Shown here: piece by piece, positions 43,643-53,458 of the stretch
How the letters are laid out: each line of letters begins with the position of its first letter
Numbering within the stretch: the stretch's first letter is position 1
Made by a program: the position numbers and the translations under genes
The notes under the pieces: generated by a model
What the model was told of the DNA's origin: nothing
What the model saw: only the letters and a program-made list of their open reading frames with translations
Database searches by the model: none
DNA from: Weeksellaceae bacterium
Lineage (GTDB): Bacteria > Bacteroidota > Bacteroidia > Flavobacteriales > Weeksellaceae
DNA: 64,000 nucleotides
NCBI GenBank assembly: GCA_019459455.1
Contig: JAIBEX010000019.1
Location: forward strand, 112,040 to 176,039
Direction of reading: 5' to 3'

Positions 43643-44887
43643 ATGCAAACGATTAACACGACCTCTTCCACTTATATAACACTTGAAGAAAAATACGGTG
43701 CCCACAACTATCATCCCCTTCCGGTTGTCCTGGACCGCGGCGAAGGCGTGCATGTATGGGATGTGGAAGGTAAAAGATATTATGACTTTCTTTCGGCCTA
43801 TTCTGCTGTGAATCAAGGGCATTCCCACCCGAAAATTGTAAAAGCCCTGACGGAGCAGGCTTCAAAACTGGCCCTTACCTCGCGCGCTTTCTACAATTCA
43901 AAACTCGGCGAGTACGAAAAGAAAATAACCGGACTTTTTGGTTTTGACAAGGTACTACCGATGAATTCCGGCGCCGAAGCAGTGGAAACCGCTGTAAAGT
44001 TGGCCAGGAAGTGGGGCTACGAAGTGAAGGGAATCCATGGCAATGAAGCGAAGATTATCGTTTGCGAAAATAACTTCCACGGAAGAACCACCACGATCGT
44101 ATCGTTCTCCAACGATCCGGATGCCCACAACAATTACGGTCCTTTCACTCCAGGATTCCTTAAGATTCCTTACAACGATTTACCCGCCCTAGAGCAGATC
44201 CTTAAAGATGATGCAAAGAACATCGCCGCATTCCTGGTGGAACCCATTCAGGGGGAGGCGGGGGTGTATGTTCCGGATGAAGGTTTTCTGAAAGGAGCAT
44301 CCGAACTGTGTAAAAAGCACAATGTTCTTTTCGTTGCAGATGAAGTGCAGACCGGTATCGCAAGAACGGGCAAACTGATTGCCTGTTATCATGAAGAGGT
44401 GCAACCCGATATTCTGATTTTAGGGAAAGCGCTTTCCGGCGGAATGTATCCGGTGTCCGCGGTCCTGGCTAATGATCATATTATGAATGTGATTCACCCG
44501 GGACAGCACGGTTCCACCTTTGGAGGAAATCCATTGGCATGTGCAGTGGCTATGGCCGCCCTGGATGTGGTAGAGGAGGAAGGACTTTCTGAACGTGCTG
44601 AAAGACTTGGAAAGATGTTCCGGCATGAAATCCGGAAAATCATTGCAAAAACGGACCTTATCGTTAGCGTACGCGGGAAAGGACTTCTCAACGCGATCAT
44701 CATCAATGATTCACAACACTCTCCTACCGCCTGGAACCTTTGCGTGAACCTTATGAACAACGGACTTTTAGCAAAGCCAACCCACGGAAACATCATCCGT
44801 TTGGCGCCACCTTTGGTCATAACTGCAGAGCAGATGGAGGAATGTATTTCTATCATTGAAAAAACCGTACTTGAATTTAAAAAATGA
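43643..44887 (+). CDS. rocD: Ornithine aminotransferase
   Basis: RocD transaminates ornithine with 2-oxoglutarate to glutamate semialdehyde in arginine/ornithine catabolism. The 414-aa fold-type I PLP enzyme has the N-terminal [14 protein letters not shown], the family [17 protein letters not shown], the PLP-Asp region [14 protein letters not shown] and the Schiff-base Lys in [17 protein letters not shown]. Its stop overlaps the start of a glycosyltransferase gene (ATGA), an unusual coupling of amino-acid catabolism with surface-sugar synthesis. Confidence 0.93.
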   Translation: MQTINTTSSTYITLEEKYGAHNYHPLPVVLDRGEGVHVWDVEGKRYYDFLSAYSAVNQGHSHPKIVKALTEQASKLALTSRAFYNSKLGEYEKKITGLFGFDKVLPMNSGAEAVETAVKLARKWGYEVKGIHGNEAKIIVCENNFHGRTTTIVSFSNDPDAHNNYGPFTPGFLKIPYNDLPALEQILKDDAKNIAAFLVEPIQGEAGVYVPDEGFLKGASELCKKHNVLFVADEVQTGIARTGKLIACYHEEVQPDILILGKALSGGMYPVSAVLANDHIMNVIHPGQHGSTFGGNPLACAVAMAALDVVEEEGLSERAERLGKMFRHEIRKIIAKTDLIVSVRGKGLLNAIIINDSQHSPTAWNLCVNLMNNGLLAKPTHGNIIRLAPPLVITAEQMEECISIIEKTVLEFKK

Positions 44888-45648
44888 TGAAGCTTTCCGC
44901 GGTCGTCATTACTTTCAATGAAGAGAAAAATATTGAAAGATTTTTGAATTCTGTTAATGACATTGCAGATGAAATTATTGTGGTAGACAGTTTTTCCACG
45001 GACAGGACGCAGGAAATTGCCGAACGTTTTGACAAGGTTAGATTTGTGCGCCACCCTTTTGAAGGCTACGGAATGCAGAAAAATTTTGCACTTTCTCGGT
45101 GTAAAGGGAAGTGGATCCTTTTTCCCGATGCCGACGAAATAGTTGATGAAACGGCTAAAAATTCCATCAGGAGCATTATTTCGGGAACTGCCGGTGCCGA
45201 GGTTTACGAAATAGAATTCAACAATATTCTTCTGGGCAAACACCTGAAATACGGAGGCTGGGGTTCCACTTTCCGCGAACGTTTCTTCAGGAATGGCCAT
45301 GGGAAATATTCAGATGACCGGGTTCATGAAAAATTTTTAGGAACGGGAACAAAAGCGATTTTGGAAGGCAGAATATCCCATTACACTTACAGCAGCATCA
45401 CACAGCATGTCGATAAGATCAACCGCTACTCAGACCTTATGGCGGATAAATATGCGGCGGGCGGCAAGAAGGTCAGCGTCCTGAAAATCGTATTCAGTCC
45501 ATATTTTACTTTCTTAAAGAACTATCTCTTCAAACTCGGCTTTCTGGATGGGCTTACCGGATTCTATGCGGCCGTTACGACGAGCTATTATTCTCTGCTG
45601 AAATATCTGAAACTTCACGAAAAATTAAAATCGAAATCATCTTCTTAA
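44884..45648 (+). CDS. Glycosyltransferase family 2 (WaaE-like)
   Basis: The 254-aa GT-A protein begins [20 protein letters not shown] and has the DXD-like PDADEIVDE at about residue 80. The middle ends with [16 protein letters not shown], typical of the LPS-core beta-glucosyltransferase (WaaE/LgtF-like) group, and a C-terminal amphipathic membrane-contact segment follows. It most likely adds a hexose to LPS core or a related lipid-linked glycan. It overlaps rocD by 4 nt. Confidence 0.82.
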   Translation: MMKLSAVVITFNEEKNIERFLNSVNDIADEIIVVDSFSTDRTQEIAERFDKVRFVRHPFEGYGMQKNFALSRCKGKWILFPDADEIVDETAKNSIRSIISGTAGAEVYEIEFNNILLGKHLKYGGWGSTFRERFFRNGHGKYSDDRVHEKFLGTGTKAILEGRISHYTYSSITQHVDKINRYSDLMADKYAAGGKKVSVLKIVFSPYFTFLKNYLFKLGFLDGLTGFYAAVTTSYYSLLKYLKLHEKLKSKSSS

Positions 45649-45760
45649 CTATAGCGGTCAGGTTATTGCTTAACGGGAAACTAAATTTGACATTGTCGTC
45701 AATAACAATCATTTATAGGCTGTAAAATTCCCATATTTCAAAATTTCTTTAAATTGCAGC

Positions 45761-46717
45761 ATGAATATTTGCGTGATCAGTTTCGATTTTTGGCAGTATG
45801 ACGGTCACATTGTGGAGGTGCTTAGAAAAAAGGGGATCAATGCGCACCACATTAATCTGGGAGCCTATCAACATAAAAATATTGGGGCAAGGGCAAAGAA
45901 CGCACTTTCAAAAATTTTTCTGAAAAAAAATTTGAAAAAGCAACAGCGGCAGGAATTTATTTTAGAGCAGCTACGCAAATACGGCCAGCAGAACCAAATT
46001 CTGGTGATTAACCCGGAACAGATCGACAGGTCATTTCATATCGAAATTAAGAAATATACCGACCGGTACATTGCCTATCTTTATGACAGCCTTGCCCGAA
46101 ATCCGGCAGAACATGTACTGGACCTTTTTGATACGGTTTTTTCTTTTGACAGCAACGACTGTGAAACTCATGGTTTCCAACTTATCACCAACTACAATTA
46201 TCTTGAAGAACAGACCTATCAGGGGAATACAACCTTTGATCTTGTGTACCTGGCTTCTTTCGATGACCGGCTAAAGCTGCTATACAAAATCACTGAAAAA
46301 CTTACCGGCCTGGGACGCTCCTACTACTATGTGATTGTGGGTAAGAAAACCTGGAAAAAGGTATTTTTGGGAAAGGGGATGTCGAACCGTGTTTACACCA
46401 GAAAAAGGATTAAACATGAAGACATCGCTGCATATTACAATAAAGGCAAGGTGCTGCTGGATCTGGTACGCAATCATCAGGACGGGCTGAGTTTCAGGAT
46501 TTTCGAAGCCATGGCTCTGAAGAAAAAAGTAATTACCGACAACCGCGCTATTGTGGATTATGACTTATATAATCCGACGAACATCCTTGTCCTGCAGGAA
46601 GATCTTTCGAATCTGACGAGTGCTTTTTTTGAAACGGATTATGAGGAACTTCCGGCAGAAGTCTACAACAAATACACACTGGAGTCCTGGGTTAATACGG
46701 TCTTTGAATTGAAATGA
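45761..46717 (+). CDS. GT-B-like glycosyltransferase, CgeB-like
   Basis: The 318-aa product has an N-terminal Rossmann-like half with a basic linker (LSKIFLKKNLKKQQRQ) and a C-terminal half with VLLDLVRNHQDGLSFRIFEAMALKKKVITDN. The latter resembles the nucleotide-sugar-binding Glu region of CgeB-type and related GT-B enzymes. Acceptor and donor are unknown. It starts a polycistronic run (four ATGA-type or longer overlaps) through the following genes. Confidence 0.65.
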   Translation: MNICVISFDFWQYDGHIVEVLRKKGINAHHINLGAYQHKNIGARAKNALSKIFLKKNLKKQQRQEFILEQLRKYGQQNQILVINPEQIDRSFHIEIKKYTDRYIAYLYDSLARNPAEHVLDLFDTVFSFDSNDCETHGFQLITNYNYLEEQTYQGNTTFDLVYLASFDDRLKLLYKITEKLTGLGRSYYYVIVGKKTWKKVFLGKGMSNRVYTRKRIKHEDIAAYYNKGKVLLDLVRNHQDGLSFRIFEAMALKKKVITDNRAIVDYDLYNPTNILVLQEDLSNLTSAFFETDYEELPAEVYNKYTLESWVNTVFELK

Positions 46718-47913
46718 AACCGCTTAAACACATCCTGATTTTCACGAAGGAATACCACCACCCCAGGATTTCTGTTACCGGTGGCACTGGTGTTTTCTAC
46801 AGGAATTTAGCGGAAAAACTGGTAGAAAGGGGGTATCAGGTTTCTGTTTTCGGCAGTCACAAAGAGCCCGTCAGTTTTGTGGAAAACGGCATTAGGTTCC
46901 GGTTTGTGAAGGATTACTTCAAAAAACATCCTTTTACCGAACTTCTCCGTTCCATTTCGGGTAAGCATTCGGCGTTCACCGGGTTTCACAACAAATGCTA
47001 TAAAGATGAAAAGAAGTATCTGGCACATCAACTGAAGAATTTCTTACATGAAGATAACCTTGCACCCGATATTATTGAAACCCATGATTGGGATGGCATT
47101 TCACTCTTTTTGGCCGATTTAAATATTCCATATGTGGTCAGGTTCCATGGCTCGTGGACTGTACTTCAGAAGTTTTTCGGATACCGGGTCGGACATGGAA
47201 GGACCTGGTGCGAGCAGGCGGCCTTACCAAAATCCAAAAACAACATCGTGATCTCTGCATTTTCACGGAAAATAAATGAGGAGCTTTTTCAAATATCGGA
47301 TGCAAGACTTATCTACAACGGAATCAACACCGTTTTTTGGGCTCCGCAACTAAACGAAAACATCCTTTCGGGGTCTGTTTTTTATTTGGGTGAGGTAAAA
47401 GAAGAGAAAGGAGCACTGACTGCATTACAAGCATATGTTAAACTGAAAAACACATTTCCGGATGCTACACTTCATTTTATTGGGCATGCGGGAAATCTCG
47501 AAAATACACTCATGGAAACCGCCGGGCCAGCTTTTGCAAAGGATCTGATTTTTTACGGAAGACGGCACGCTACGGATATAAAACAGCTCATTTCCCGTGC
47601 CGAAATCCTGTTTTTCCCTTCCAAAGGTGAAAACTTTAGTTTATCTTTGTTGGAAGCTATGGCAATGGGCAAGGCCGTTATCTGTTCGGAAATCCCTGCT
47701 TTTGAGGAGGTGATTGTTGAAGGTAATAATGGAATGCTGGCCACCACAGCCGATGACTTTGCAGAGAAGGCGGCGCTGCTTTTATCCCGCCCAGACCTAA
47801 GGACGGAAATGGCCAACAATGCAAGAAAAACGGTAACACTCCGTTTTAATATTGACCATATGGTTGATGAAACCCTACACTATTATCAAGAGATTTATGA
47901 AAGACCTCAATAA
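46714..47913 (+). CDS. Glycosyltransferase family 4
   Basis: The 399-aa GT-B enzyme has the N-terminal glycine-rich loop GGTGVFYRNLAEKLVERGY, a central YLGEVKEEKGALTALQAY, and the C-terminal donor-binding motif KGENFSLSLLEAMAMGKAVIC (E-x7-E type), all typical of GT4. A retaining hexosyl- or mannosyltransferase role in surface polysaccharide is likely; the sugar is unknown. It overlaps the previous gene by 4 nt and the ketoisomerase by 17 nt. Confidence 0.88.
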   Translation: MKPLKHILIFTKEYHHPRISVTGGTGVFYRNLAEKLVERGYQVSVFGSHKEPVSFVENGIRFRFVKDYFKKHPFTELLRSISGKHSAFTGFHNKCYKDEKKYLAHQLKNFLHEDNLAPDIIETHDWDGISLFLADLNIPYVVRFHGSWTVLQKFFGYRVGHGRTWCEQAALPKSKNNIVISAFSRKINEELFQISDARLIYNGINTVFWAPQLNENILSGSVFYLGEVKEEKGALTALQAYVKLKNTFPDATLHFIGHAGNLENTLMETAGPAFAKDLIFYGRRHATDIKQLISRAEILFFPSKGENFSLSLLEAMAMGKAVICSEIPAFEEVIVEGNNGMLATTADDFAEKAALLLSRPDLRTEMANNARKTVTLRFNIDHMVDETLHYYQEIYERPQ

Positions 47914-48307
47914 ACCCTTTTTGATGGAATTTCCGAAGATTGGAAACCCATCCTTAGGTTACATTTCAATTGCGGAAAAGGAAAATCTTCCATTTATCCC
48001 AAAACGGATATACTGGACTTATTTTACACCCGAGGAAGTGGAACGCGGAGGGCACTCCCACTTCGATCTTCACCAGATTTTGGTAGCGGTTGCAGGAAGC
48101 ATTATTGTGACCACCGAGATGCTGGATGGTGAAAAGCAGGAGTTTTTGCTGGACAGACCCAATACTGGAGTCTTTATACCTAAAATGTGCTGGAGGACCA
48201 TGCAGTACTCCCATAATGCGGTGCAAATGTGCATTGCGAGCAACGAGTACGATGAAAAAGATTATATCCGGAACTACGAAGAATTTTTAATTAAAGGAGG
48301 AAAATGA
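47897..48307 (+). CDS. dTDP-4-keto-6-deoxyhexose 3,4-ketoisomerase (FdtA/QdtA type cupin)
   Basis: The 136-aa cupin has IPKRIYWTYF, the metal-free active-site strand ERGGHSHFDLHQ with the paired His of the RGxHxH motif, and the C-terminal YDEKDYIRNYEEFL that defines the WxcM/FdtA/QdtA family. It converts dTDP-4-keto-6-deoxyglucose to the 3-keto sugar with galacto (FdtA) or gluco (QdtA) configuration; which one cannot be decided by eye. The start at 47897 keeps the domain and overlaps the GT4 stop; the longer frame from 47852 lies inside the GT4 gene. Confidence 0.82.
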   Translation: MKDLNKPFLMEFPKIGNPSLGYISIAEKENLPFIPKRIYWTYFTPEEVERGGHSHFDLHQILVAVAGSIIVTTEMLDGEKQEFLLDRPNTGVFIPKMCWRTMQYSHNAVQMCIASNEYDEKDYIRNYEEFLIKGGK

Positions 48308-49512
48308 CGGTTAAGGAGATTGACAGACATCTTTCCTTCCTGCGGAAAAAATATCTCATAAAATCTTTTTTCAGAAAAGCGAAGAGAATTGTTGCAGATT
48401 TCATTCCCCTGTCTGAGATACCATCCGGACATGTTGCCTTTCGAAAACCGTCAAGGGAAGGAAGTCCCTCACTTACGTTTACTCCAAAAACATTTTTACA
48501 TCCGTCTTCCTCCGTAACGGTTCAGTTAAGTCCCGTGGAAATATATGGGCTGCAAAATGTGTACTTTACCCCGGATTCCACCTACTTTCTGAGTACCGAC
48601 CTTAAAAAGCTTTATTATGAAAAGGTGGAAGAATTTTCTTCGGATTACACGCTGTTATATAACTCCAGAAACCTGCTTTTCCATGGTCATCGGCTGGTAA
48701 AAATAAATAACCTGCGCAAAGCGAGGAGAAAGGGTGAAGCCATTTTTCTGGGGGGAACCTTCAGTTTCAATTACTTTCATTTCCTTATAGAAATCTTACC
48801 AAAGTTTCAGTTTCTGCCTCAGGTACCCCATCAAAATGCAGTACTGATCACGAACCAGGCTGTAGAAAAAAACAGTAACCTCAAGGCGCTGCTCTCTTTT
48901 TTTGCCGGAGACCAAGGGGTTCAGTATCTGAATCCCGACACGTATTATCAGTTTGAAAAGGTTTGGCATCTTACCTATCCATGCATAACGGTGCCCAATA
49001 TCGGTGAAGGGGAACAGTACCAGGCCCGATTTACAAAATTTTCGAAAGAATCCATCGGTTATGTACGGAATGTTTGTCTGGACAGTTTCAGGATTTCGGA
49101 GGTAAGAATCACACAGGTCTCGAGGATTTTCCTTGCGCGCCGTTCTGAGTTCAGAAAATACAACGAGGCCGAACTGCTGGAAATAGCCGTAAAATATGGT
49201 TTTGAAGCAGTATATTTGGAAGACCTGAACATTCATGAACAGATGTTCCTGATGCAGAATGCAGAATACATCATTGGACCCAGCGGGGCAGCTTGGACCA
49301 ACATCATCTTTGCACAGGAAGGCAGGACCAAAGGATTGGTCTGGCTTGGAAACGTTTGGAAAGACTTCTCCGCCTTTTCTACACTGGCGGCATATGTGGG
49401 ATTTGACCTTTATCACTTTCGCTTTGATCATGAGGAGGCGACCTTCCATTCTGATTATGTGCTGAACCCCACCGATTTCATACACCAGTTAACACAACTT
49501 CTGAAAACATGA
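48304..49512 (+). CDS. Glycosyltransferase family 61 (DUF563)
   Basis: The 402-aa protein has a basic N-terminus, a central segment [16 protein letters not shown], and the C-terminal signature [23 protein letters not shown] of GT61 (DUF563). GT61 enzymes are known in plant and animal glycan synthesis and in bacterial capsule loci, with varied donors. It overlaps its neighbours by 4 nt on both sides, placing it between the ketoisomerase and the acetyltransferase. Confidence 0.85.
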   Translation: MTVKEIDRHLSFLRKKYLIKSFFRKAKRIVADFIPLSEIPSGHVAFRKPSREGSPSLTFTPKTFLHPSSSVTVQLSPVEIYGLQNVYFTPDSTYFLSTDLKKLYYEKVEEFSSDYTLLYNSRNLLFHGHRLVKINNLRKARRKGEAIFLGGTFSFNYFHFLIEILPKFQFLPQVPHQNAVLITNQAVEKNSNLKALLSFFAGDQGVQYLNPDTYYQFEKVWHLTYPCITVPNIGEGEQYQARFTKFSKESIGYVRNVCLDSFRISEVRITQVSRIFLARRSEFRKYNEAELLEIAVKYGFEAVYLEDLNIHEQMFLMQNAEYIIGPSGAAWTNIIFAQEGRTKGLVWLGNVWKDFSAFSTLAAYVGFDLYHFRFDHEEATFHSDYVLNPTDFIHQLTQLLKT

Positions 49513-49961
49513 AAATTCATCCTACATCCGATGTACAGACCACCACTATAGGCGACGGCACCACGGTCTGGCAGTTCTGTGTCATCCTGAAAGATGCCAA
49601 AATTGGTAAAAACTGTAACATTAATTTTAATGTCTTTATTGAAAACGATGTAACCATCGGAGATGAAGTTACCATAAAACCCGGTACCCAGATCTGGGAC
49701 GGCGTCACCCTCGAAGATGGGGTGATGGTGGGACCCAATGTGACGTTCACGAACGACCGCCATCCAAAATCCAAAAACGCCAACTTCGTCCTGGAAAGGA
49801 CCGTCATAAAAAAGGGAGCGTCCATTGGTGGTAATGCCACCATCCTCCCCGGAGTTACGATTGGTGAAAACGCTTTGATCGGAGCGGGAAGCGTGGTGAC
49901 CAAAAATGTCCCCGCCAATGAAACCTGGTTCGGGAACCCAGCAAAAAAACAGGGAGCTTAG
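49509..49961 (+). CDS. dTDP-3-amino-3,6-dideoxyhexose N-acetyltransferase (FdtC/WbbJ type)
   Basis: The 150-aa protein is a left-handed beta-helix with hexapeptide repeats ([45 protein letters not shown]) and the acetyl-CoA-contact [10 protein letters not shown]. Its gene order with the ketoisomerase and aminotransferase matches FdtC/QdtC. It would acetylate the 3-amino group to give dTDP-Fuc3NAc or dTDP-Qui3NAc. It overlaps the GT61 gene by 4 nt. Confidence 0.82.
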   Translation: MKIHPTSDVQTTTIGDGTTVWQFCVILKDAKIGKNCNINFNVFIENDVTIGDEVTIKPGTQIWDGVTLEDGVMVGPNVTFTNDRHPKSKNANFVLERTVIKKGASIGGNATILPGVTIGENALIGAGSVVTKNVPANETWFGNPAKKQGA

Positions 49962-50005
49962 TATTAAAACTGCTCCTATTCCCATTAATTCCAGCGACAA
50001 AATTT

Positions 50006-50013
50006 TATATTTG
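50006..50013 (+). promoter_or_regulatory. Internal -7 element before the aminotransferase gene
   Basis: TATATTTG in the only sizeable gap of the cluster (49962-50036), 23 nt before ATG 50037; a possible second transcription start for the last two genes. Confidence 0.5.
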
Positions 50014-50036
50014 TTCCCATATAAATCAATTGGTAC

Positions 50037-51140
50037 ATGATTAAATTCCTCGACATTCAGAAAATCAACCTGCAACATCAGGACGAAACAGAAAAAAGGA
50101 TACTTGAGGTTTTCAGAAGCGGATGGTACCTGTTGGGCGAACAGGTGCAGAATTTTGAGAAAAATCTGGCGAAATATACCGGCGCCAGACACGCCATAGG
50201 TGTCGCAAACGGTCTGGATGCCTTACGGCTTATTCTTAAGGCCTATATAGAGTTGGGAGTGATGAAGGAGGGCGACGAAATCCTTGTTCCTGCAAACACC
50301 TACATCGCCTCAGTTCTCGCTATTACAGACAACCGGCTGGTTCCTGTTTTTGTAGAGCCAGACTTGCTGACCTTTAATATCAGTACACACGAAATTGAAA
50401 AGCATATCACCTCGCGAACCAAAGGAATCATGACGGTCCACCTATACGGAAGAGTGTCCTTCAGTGAGGAACTGAAAGTAATCCTAAAAAAACACGGTCT
50501 GAAACTGATAGAAGATAATGCCCAGGCCATAGGTGCATCTTTCCGGGGAATCAAAACAGGTAACTTAGGTGATGCATCAGGCTTCAGTTTTTATCCGGGT
50601 AAAAATCTGGGCGCTTTGGGTGACGCAGGAGCAGTGACCACCAATGATGACGAGCTGGCAGCGTGCATTCGTGCAATCGCCAATTACGGTTCGTCCAAAA
50701 AATATGTAAATACCTACAAAGGCTTGAATTCAAGACTTGATGAAATCCAGGCAGCCGTACTGGACATCAAACTCAAATATATTGACCAGGAGAACCAGAA
50801 AAGGCGTGACATTGCAGAAAAATATTGCAGCGACCTGTCAAACCCGCTCTTGACACTTCCGGAAATCCCAGTAAACGCTGAGGAACATGTGTGGCACCTT
50901 TTTGTCGTACGAACCGGTGACCGTGAACGTTTTCAGAATTACCTGACTGAAAACGGAATCCAGACCCTGATCCATTATCCTATCCCTCCACATCATCAGG
51001 AATGTTACCCCGAATATTCAGGGCTCTCACTTCCGGTAACCGAGAAGATTCACCGCGAAGTATTAAGTCTGCCGATCAGTCCTGTATTGGACATGGCAGA
51101 CGTGGAACACATCATTAAGATCGTGAATAATTTCCGGTGA
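50037..51140 (+). CDS. DegT/DnrJ/EryC1-family sugar aminotransferase (FdtB/QdtB type)
   Basis: The 367-aa PLP enzyme begins [13 protein letters not shown] and has [31 protein letters not shown], the Asp region [15 protein letters not shown], and the catalytic Lys in [17 protein letters not shown]. It uses glutamate to aminate a dTDP-3-keto-6-deoxyhexose at C3. With the ketoisomerase and acetyltransferase just upstream it completes the three late steps of a dTDP-3-acetamido-3,6-dideoxyhexose pathway. Confidence 0.88.
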   Translation: MIKFLDIQKINLQHQDETEKRILEVFRSGWYLLGEQVQNFEKNLAKYTGARHAIGVANGLDALRLILKAYIELGVMKEGDEILVPANTYIASVLAITDNRLVPVFVEPDLLTFNISTHEIEKHITSRTKGIMTVHLYGRVSFSEELKVILKKHGLKLIEDNAQAIGASFRGIKTGNLGDASGFSFYPGKNLGALGDAGAVTTNDDELAACIRAIANYGSSKKYVNTYKGLNSRLDEIQAAVLDIKLKYIDQENQKRRDIAEKYCSDLSNPLLTLPEIPVNAEEHVWHLFVVRTGDRERFQNYLTENGIQTLIHYPIPPHHQECYPEYSGLSLPVTEKIHREVLSLPISPVLDMADVEHIIKIVNNFR

Positions 51141-52045
51141 TGACTCAAGCCACACCCCTCGTTAGCATCCTGCTTATTACGATGAATCACGCAGACTTTA
51201 TAGCGCAAGCCTGCAATTCAGCCATTGGTCAAACCTGGCCGAATATTGAAATCATTTTTCTGGACAATAACTCATCAGACGGCACCTATGAAAAAGGCAG
51301 CACAATACTCCAGAGTTCAGACGTGAAATTTACACTCATGAGAAATAGGGAGTCATTTGGCGTTGCTTCCAACCTGAACCGCATGGTTGCGAAAGCCTCC
51401 GGCGATTATGTGGCCATACTCTCCGGCGATGACTGGTGGGCCGACAACCTGATTGAAGAAAAGATGAAGTTCATACTGGAAAACAACTGTGACTTCGTAA
51501 TGTCCGACGGTTACAAATTCATTCAGGAAAATGGGTTGACTGTTCCCGCCTATGATGAAAAAGAAAAACAAAAGATCATTACCTCAATGACGGCTTTCTT
51601 CCACGAAAACGTAACCGGAAACAAAACTGTGAATGTGGGAACGTTCATCAGCAGGAAACTTCTCACTGATTATCCTTTTGATGAAAATATCAACACGGAA
51701 GACTGGGATATGAACCTCAGAATGACCAACCTGGGTTACAAACCCGGCTTTCTGGACAAGAAACTGTTTTATTACCGCGTACTGGCAACCAGCCTTTCGC
51801 GTAAATGGAAAGTGATGCAGGATTCGTACGAAAAGGTCACAGCGAAATATTTGGTTTATATCCTTAATGATCCAAAGCTTCAAAAAGAATATATGCTGAA
51901 TAAGCTTCATTTCAAATATGAAATTCTACTGCACCAATCGCAGACTGAAACGGAAAGGAAATCCCTTCAACGGGAATGGAAAAGGGAAAAGTACAGACTG
52001 AAGTACAGGCAGCCCATACTTTTTTTTAAACTTTTGACAGTTTAA
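51137..52045 (+). CDS. Glycosyltransferase family 2
   Basis: The 302-aa GT-A protein starts [21 protein letters not shown], has [13 protein letters not shown] and the DXD-like [18 protein letters not shown], and ends in a basic C-terminal segment. It is an inverting glycosyltransferase of the O-antigen/exopolysaccharide type with unknown sugar. It overlaps the aminotransferase by 4 nt, and its stop overlaps the stop of the convergent GT90 gene by 4 nt. Confidence 0.85.
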   Translation: MMTQATPLVSILLITMNHADFIAQACNSAIGQTWPNIEIIFLDNNSSDGTYEKGSTILQSSDVKFTLMRNRESFGVASNLNRMVAKASGDYVAILSGDDWWADNLIEEKMKFILENNCDFVMSDGYKFIQENGLTVPAYDEKEKQKIITSMTAFFHENVTGNKTVNVGTFISRKLLTDYPFDENINTEDWDMNLRMTNLGYKPGFLDKKLFYYRVLATSLSRKWKVMQDSYEKVTAKYLVYILNDPKLQKEYMLNKLHFKYEILLHQSQTETERKSLQREWKREKYRLKYRQPILFFKLLTV

Positions 52046-52989
52046 GCCTTCGGTGAAGTAAAACTAAAGTATTTTTCCAGAACCCGTAAACTGCACAGAT
52101 CCTCCACATTTCTGTTAAAGAACTGCTCACAGTGTTGGTGGGCATTTTCGATGATCATCAGGCAGTCTTCGGGATGGCTAATGTAATGGTTGAGCTGATC
52201 ATCCAGGTCAGAGTAATCCGCTTTTAATTCAATAAAGTGCTTGCCACCCTCCAGCTTTCCTTCCATAAAACACGTTTCTACGGTCGGTTTTGGCATTACA
52301 GCAATGGAATTGGAAGACATGACCCACTTCAGATTCGTTGCGACATCATTGCCCTGAAGACAAAGGATGAACTTATATTCCAGATGGTCTTCAATTGAAA
52401 TTTTCTTTTTAGTCCACTCCGGATTTCCACCGTTCGTGTTAATCTGGCCGAGATCGCACAAAGGGTGATCAAAATATTTCCGGTAGAACTCATGACGGTG
52501 CTGCTGGAAAACCGCTCCCCGACCAATCAGCATATCTTTCTTGCCGGGGAAAGGTCTGTCATTTCGGATCCAGACAAAATGTCTGGCTTTATCCAGTTTC
52601 AGCAGGACACTGTTTTCATTTTCGCCGGACACAGGGCGGCTTTTCACAATACTCGGAATTGGCGGTACTTCCGTTACATCCCCGAACACGAAACTTATAG
52701 GAAACGACTGCGGGAAAAACCGCCCATACTCGTAGGTGTCGTGATAATAGGTCTTGGGTGTAACCGGATTCTTTAAATCCCGGATGGTGTATTTGGGGGA
52801 GAAAACCTGAGGTTTTTCCGAAAGTTTGCAGTAATAGCTAACCCTTTCGCTTACATTTTGCAGTTGGGCTTCTGTAAGGTTTTGTTCCAGTTTTTCAATC
52901 CTTCTCTTATATGATGATGCCGGCAAAAAACGCATCATGTAGGATTTGATGTAGTAAAAGAATTTAATCTGTTTATTGATATTTGCCAT
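52042..52989 (-). CDS. Glycosyltransferase family 90 (CAP10/LPS-modifying)
   Basis: The 315-aa product has the GT90 pattern: FVWIRNDRPFPGKKDMLIGRG, then HPLCDLGQINTNGG, then LEYKFILCLQGNDVATNLKWVMSS. It ends in VMPKPTVETCFMEGKLEGG with HFIELKADYSDL. GT90 enzymes add xylose, glucose or related sugars to glycans, including LPS in bacteria. It lies on the strand opposite to the cluster, tail-to-tail with the GT2 gene, and has a hydrophobic-basic N-terminal segment but no clear signal. Confidence 0.85.
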   Translation of the reverse strand: MANINKQIKFFYYIKSYMMRFLPASSYKRRIEKLEQNLTEAQLQNVSERVSYYCKLSEKPQVFSPKYTIRDLKNPVTPKTYYHDTYEYGRFFPQSFPISFVFGDVTEVPPIPSIVKSRPVSGENENSVLLKLDKARHFVWIRNDRPFPGKKDMLIGRGAVFQQHRHEFYRKYFDHPLCDLGQINTNGGNPEWTKKKISIEDHLEYKFILCLQGNDVATNLKWVMSSNSIAVMPKPTVETCFMEGKLEGGKHFIELKADYSDLDDQLNHYISHPEDCLMIIENAHQHCEQFFNRNVEDLCSLRVLEKYFSFTSPKA

Positions 52990-53014
52990 TATGATTTAAA
53001 TATTCCGGAGTGGA

Positions 53015-53371
53015 TCAGGTCTTATCCTCGTCCCTGGAATAGTCGTCCTGTAGCCGGACAATGTCATCCTCGCCAAAATAAGTACCGGTCTGAACTTCAA
53101 TAAATTCCAGCAGTGTCGCTGAATTGTTTTCAATACGGTGTTTGGCACCCTGCGGAATGAAAATACTCTGGCCGTAAGTCAGCTGATGGTTTTCATCATC
53201 AAGGACCACGGTGGCTTCGCCCCTGATAACAGTCCAGAATTCCTGACGGTGGTGATGGTACTGATAGGAAAGTCGGTGTCCCGGCAAAACTTCAATTCTT
53301 TTAAGCTTATAAGCCGGTTCGTCGGCCAGTACAAAATACTTTCCCCAAGGTCTGTCCCCAATTTCCAGCAT
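53015..53371 (-). CDS. Cupin protein, mannose-6-phosphate isomerase type II-like
   Basis: The 118-aa product is a cupin beta-barrel with RPWGKYFVLADEP at the start, the metal-binding strand SYQYHHHRQEFWTVIRG, and SIFIPQGAKHRIENN with the second His cluster. This matches the C-terminal domain of type II phosphomannose isomerase/GDP-mannose pyrophosphorylase proteins, here standing alone without the nucleotidyltransferase part. Mannose-6-phosphate isomerase or a regulatory cupin are both possible. It lies upstream of GT90 on the same strand (25-nt gap). Confidence 0.82.
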   Translation of the reverse strand: MLEIGDRPWGKYFVLADEPAYKLKRIEVLPGHRLSYQYHHHRQEFWTVIRGEATVVLDDENHQLTYGQSIFIPQGAKHRIENNSATLLEFIEVQTGTYFGEDDIVRLQDDYSRDEDKT

Positions 53372-53387
53372 AATTTGGTATTTATTG

Positions 53388-53395
53388 CAAAACTA
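53388..53395 (-). promoter_or_regulatory. -7 element for the cupin-GT90 unit
   Basis: TAGTTTTG on the minus strand, 16 nt upstream of the start at 53371. Confidence 0.55.
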
Positions 53396-53436
53396 AATAA
53401 AATATTACATTTCCGCAGCAAAAGTCATTTTTTCCC

Positions 53437-53444
53437 TAAATTTG
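53437..53444 (+). promoter_or_regulatory. -7 element for gltX
   Basis: TAAATTTG, 14 nt upstream of ATG 53459. Confidence 0.6.
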
Positions 53445-53458
53445 CCAAAATTTAAGAA

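Noticed and set aside
47897..48307. Assigning the gene name fdtA to the ketoisomerase
   Set aside because: FdtA and QdtA differ in stereochemistry and cannot be separated by inspection, so no symbol was given.
48796..49485. 229-aa minus-strand frame opposite the GT61 gene
   Set aside because: Antisense to a recognised glycosyltransferase, composition unlike neighbouring proteins, no start context.
49455..50192. 245-aa minus-strand frame spanning the acetyltransferase and aminotransferase starts
   Set aside because: Crosses two well-supported plus-strand genes and an internal promoter; no recognisable motif.
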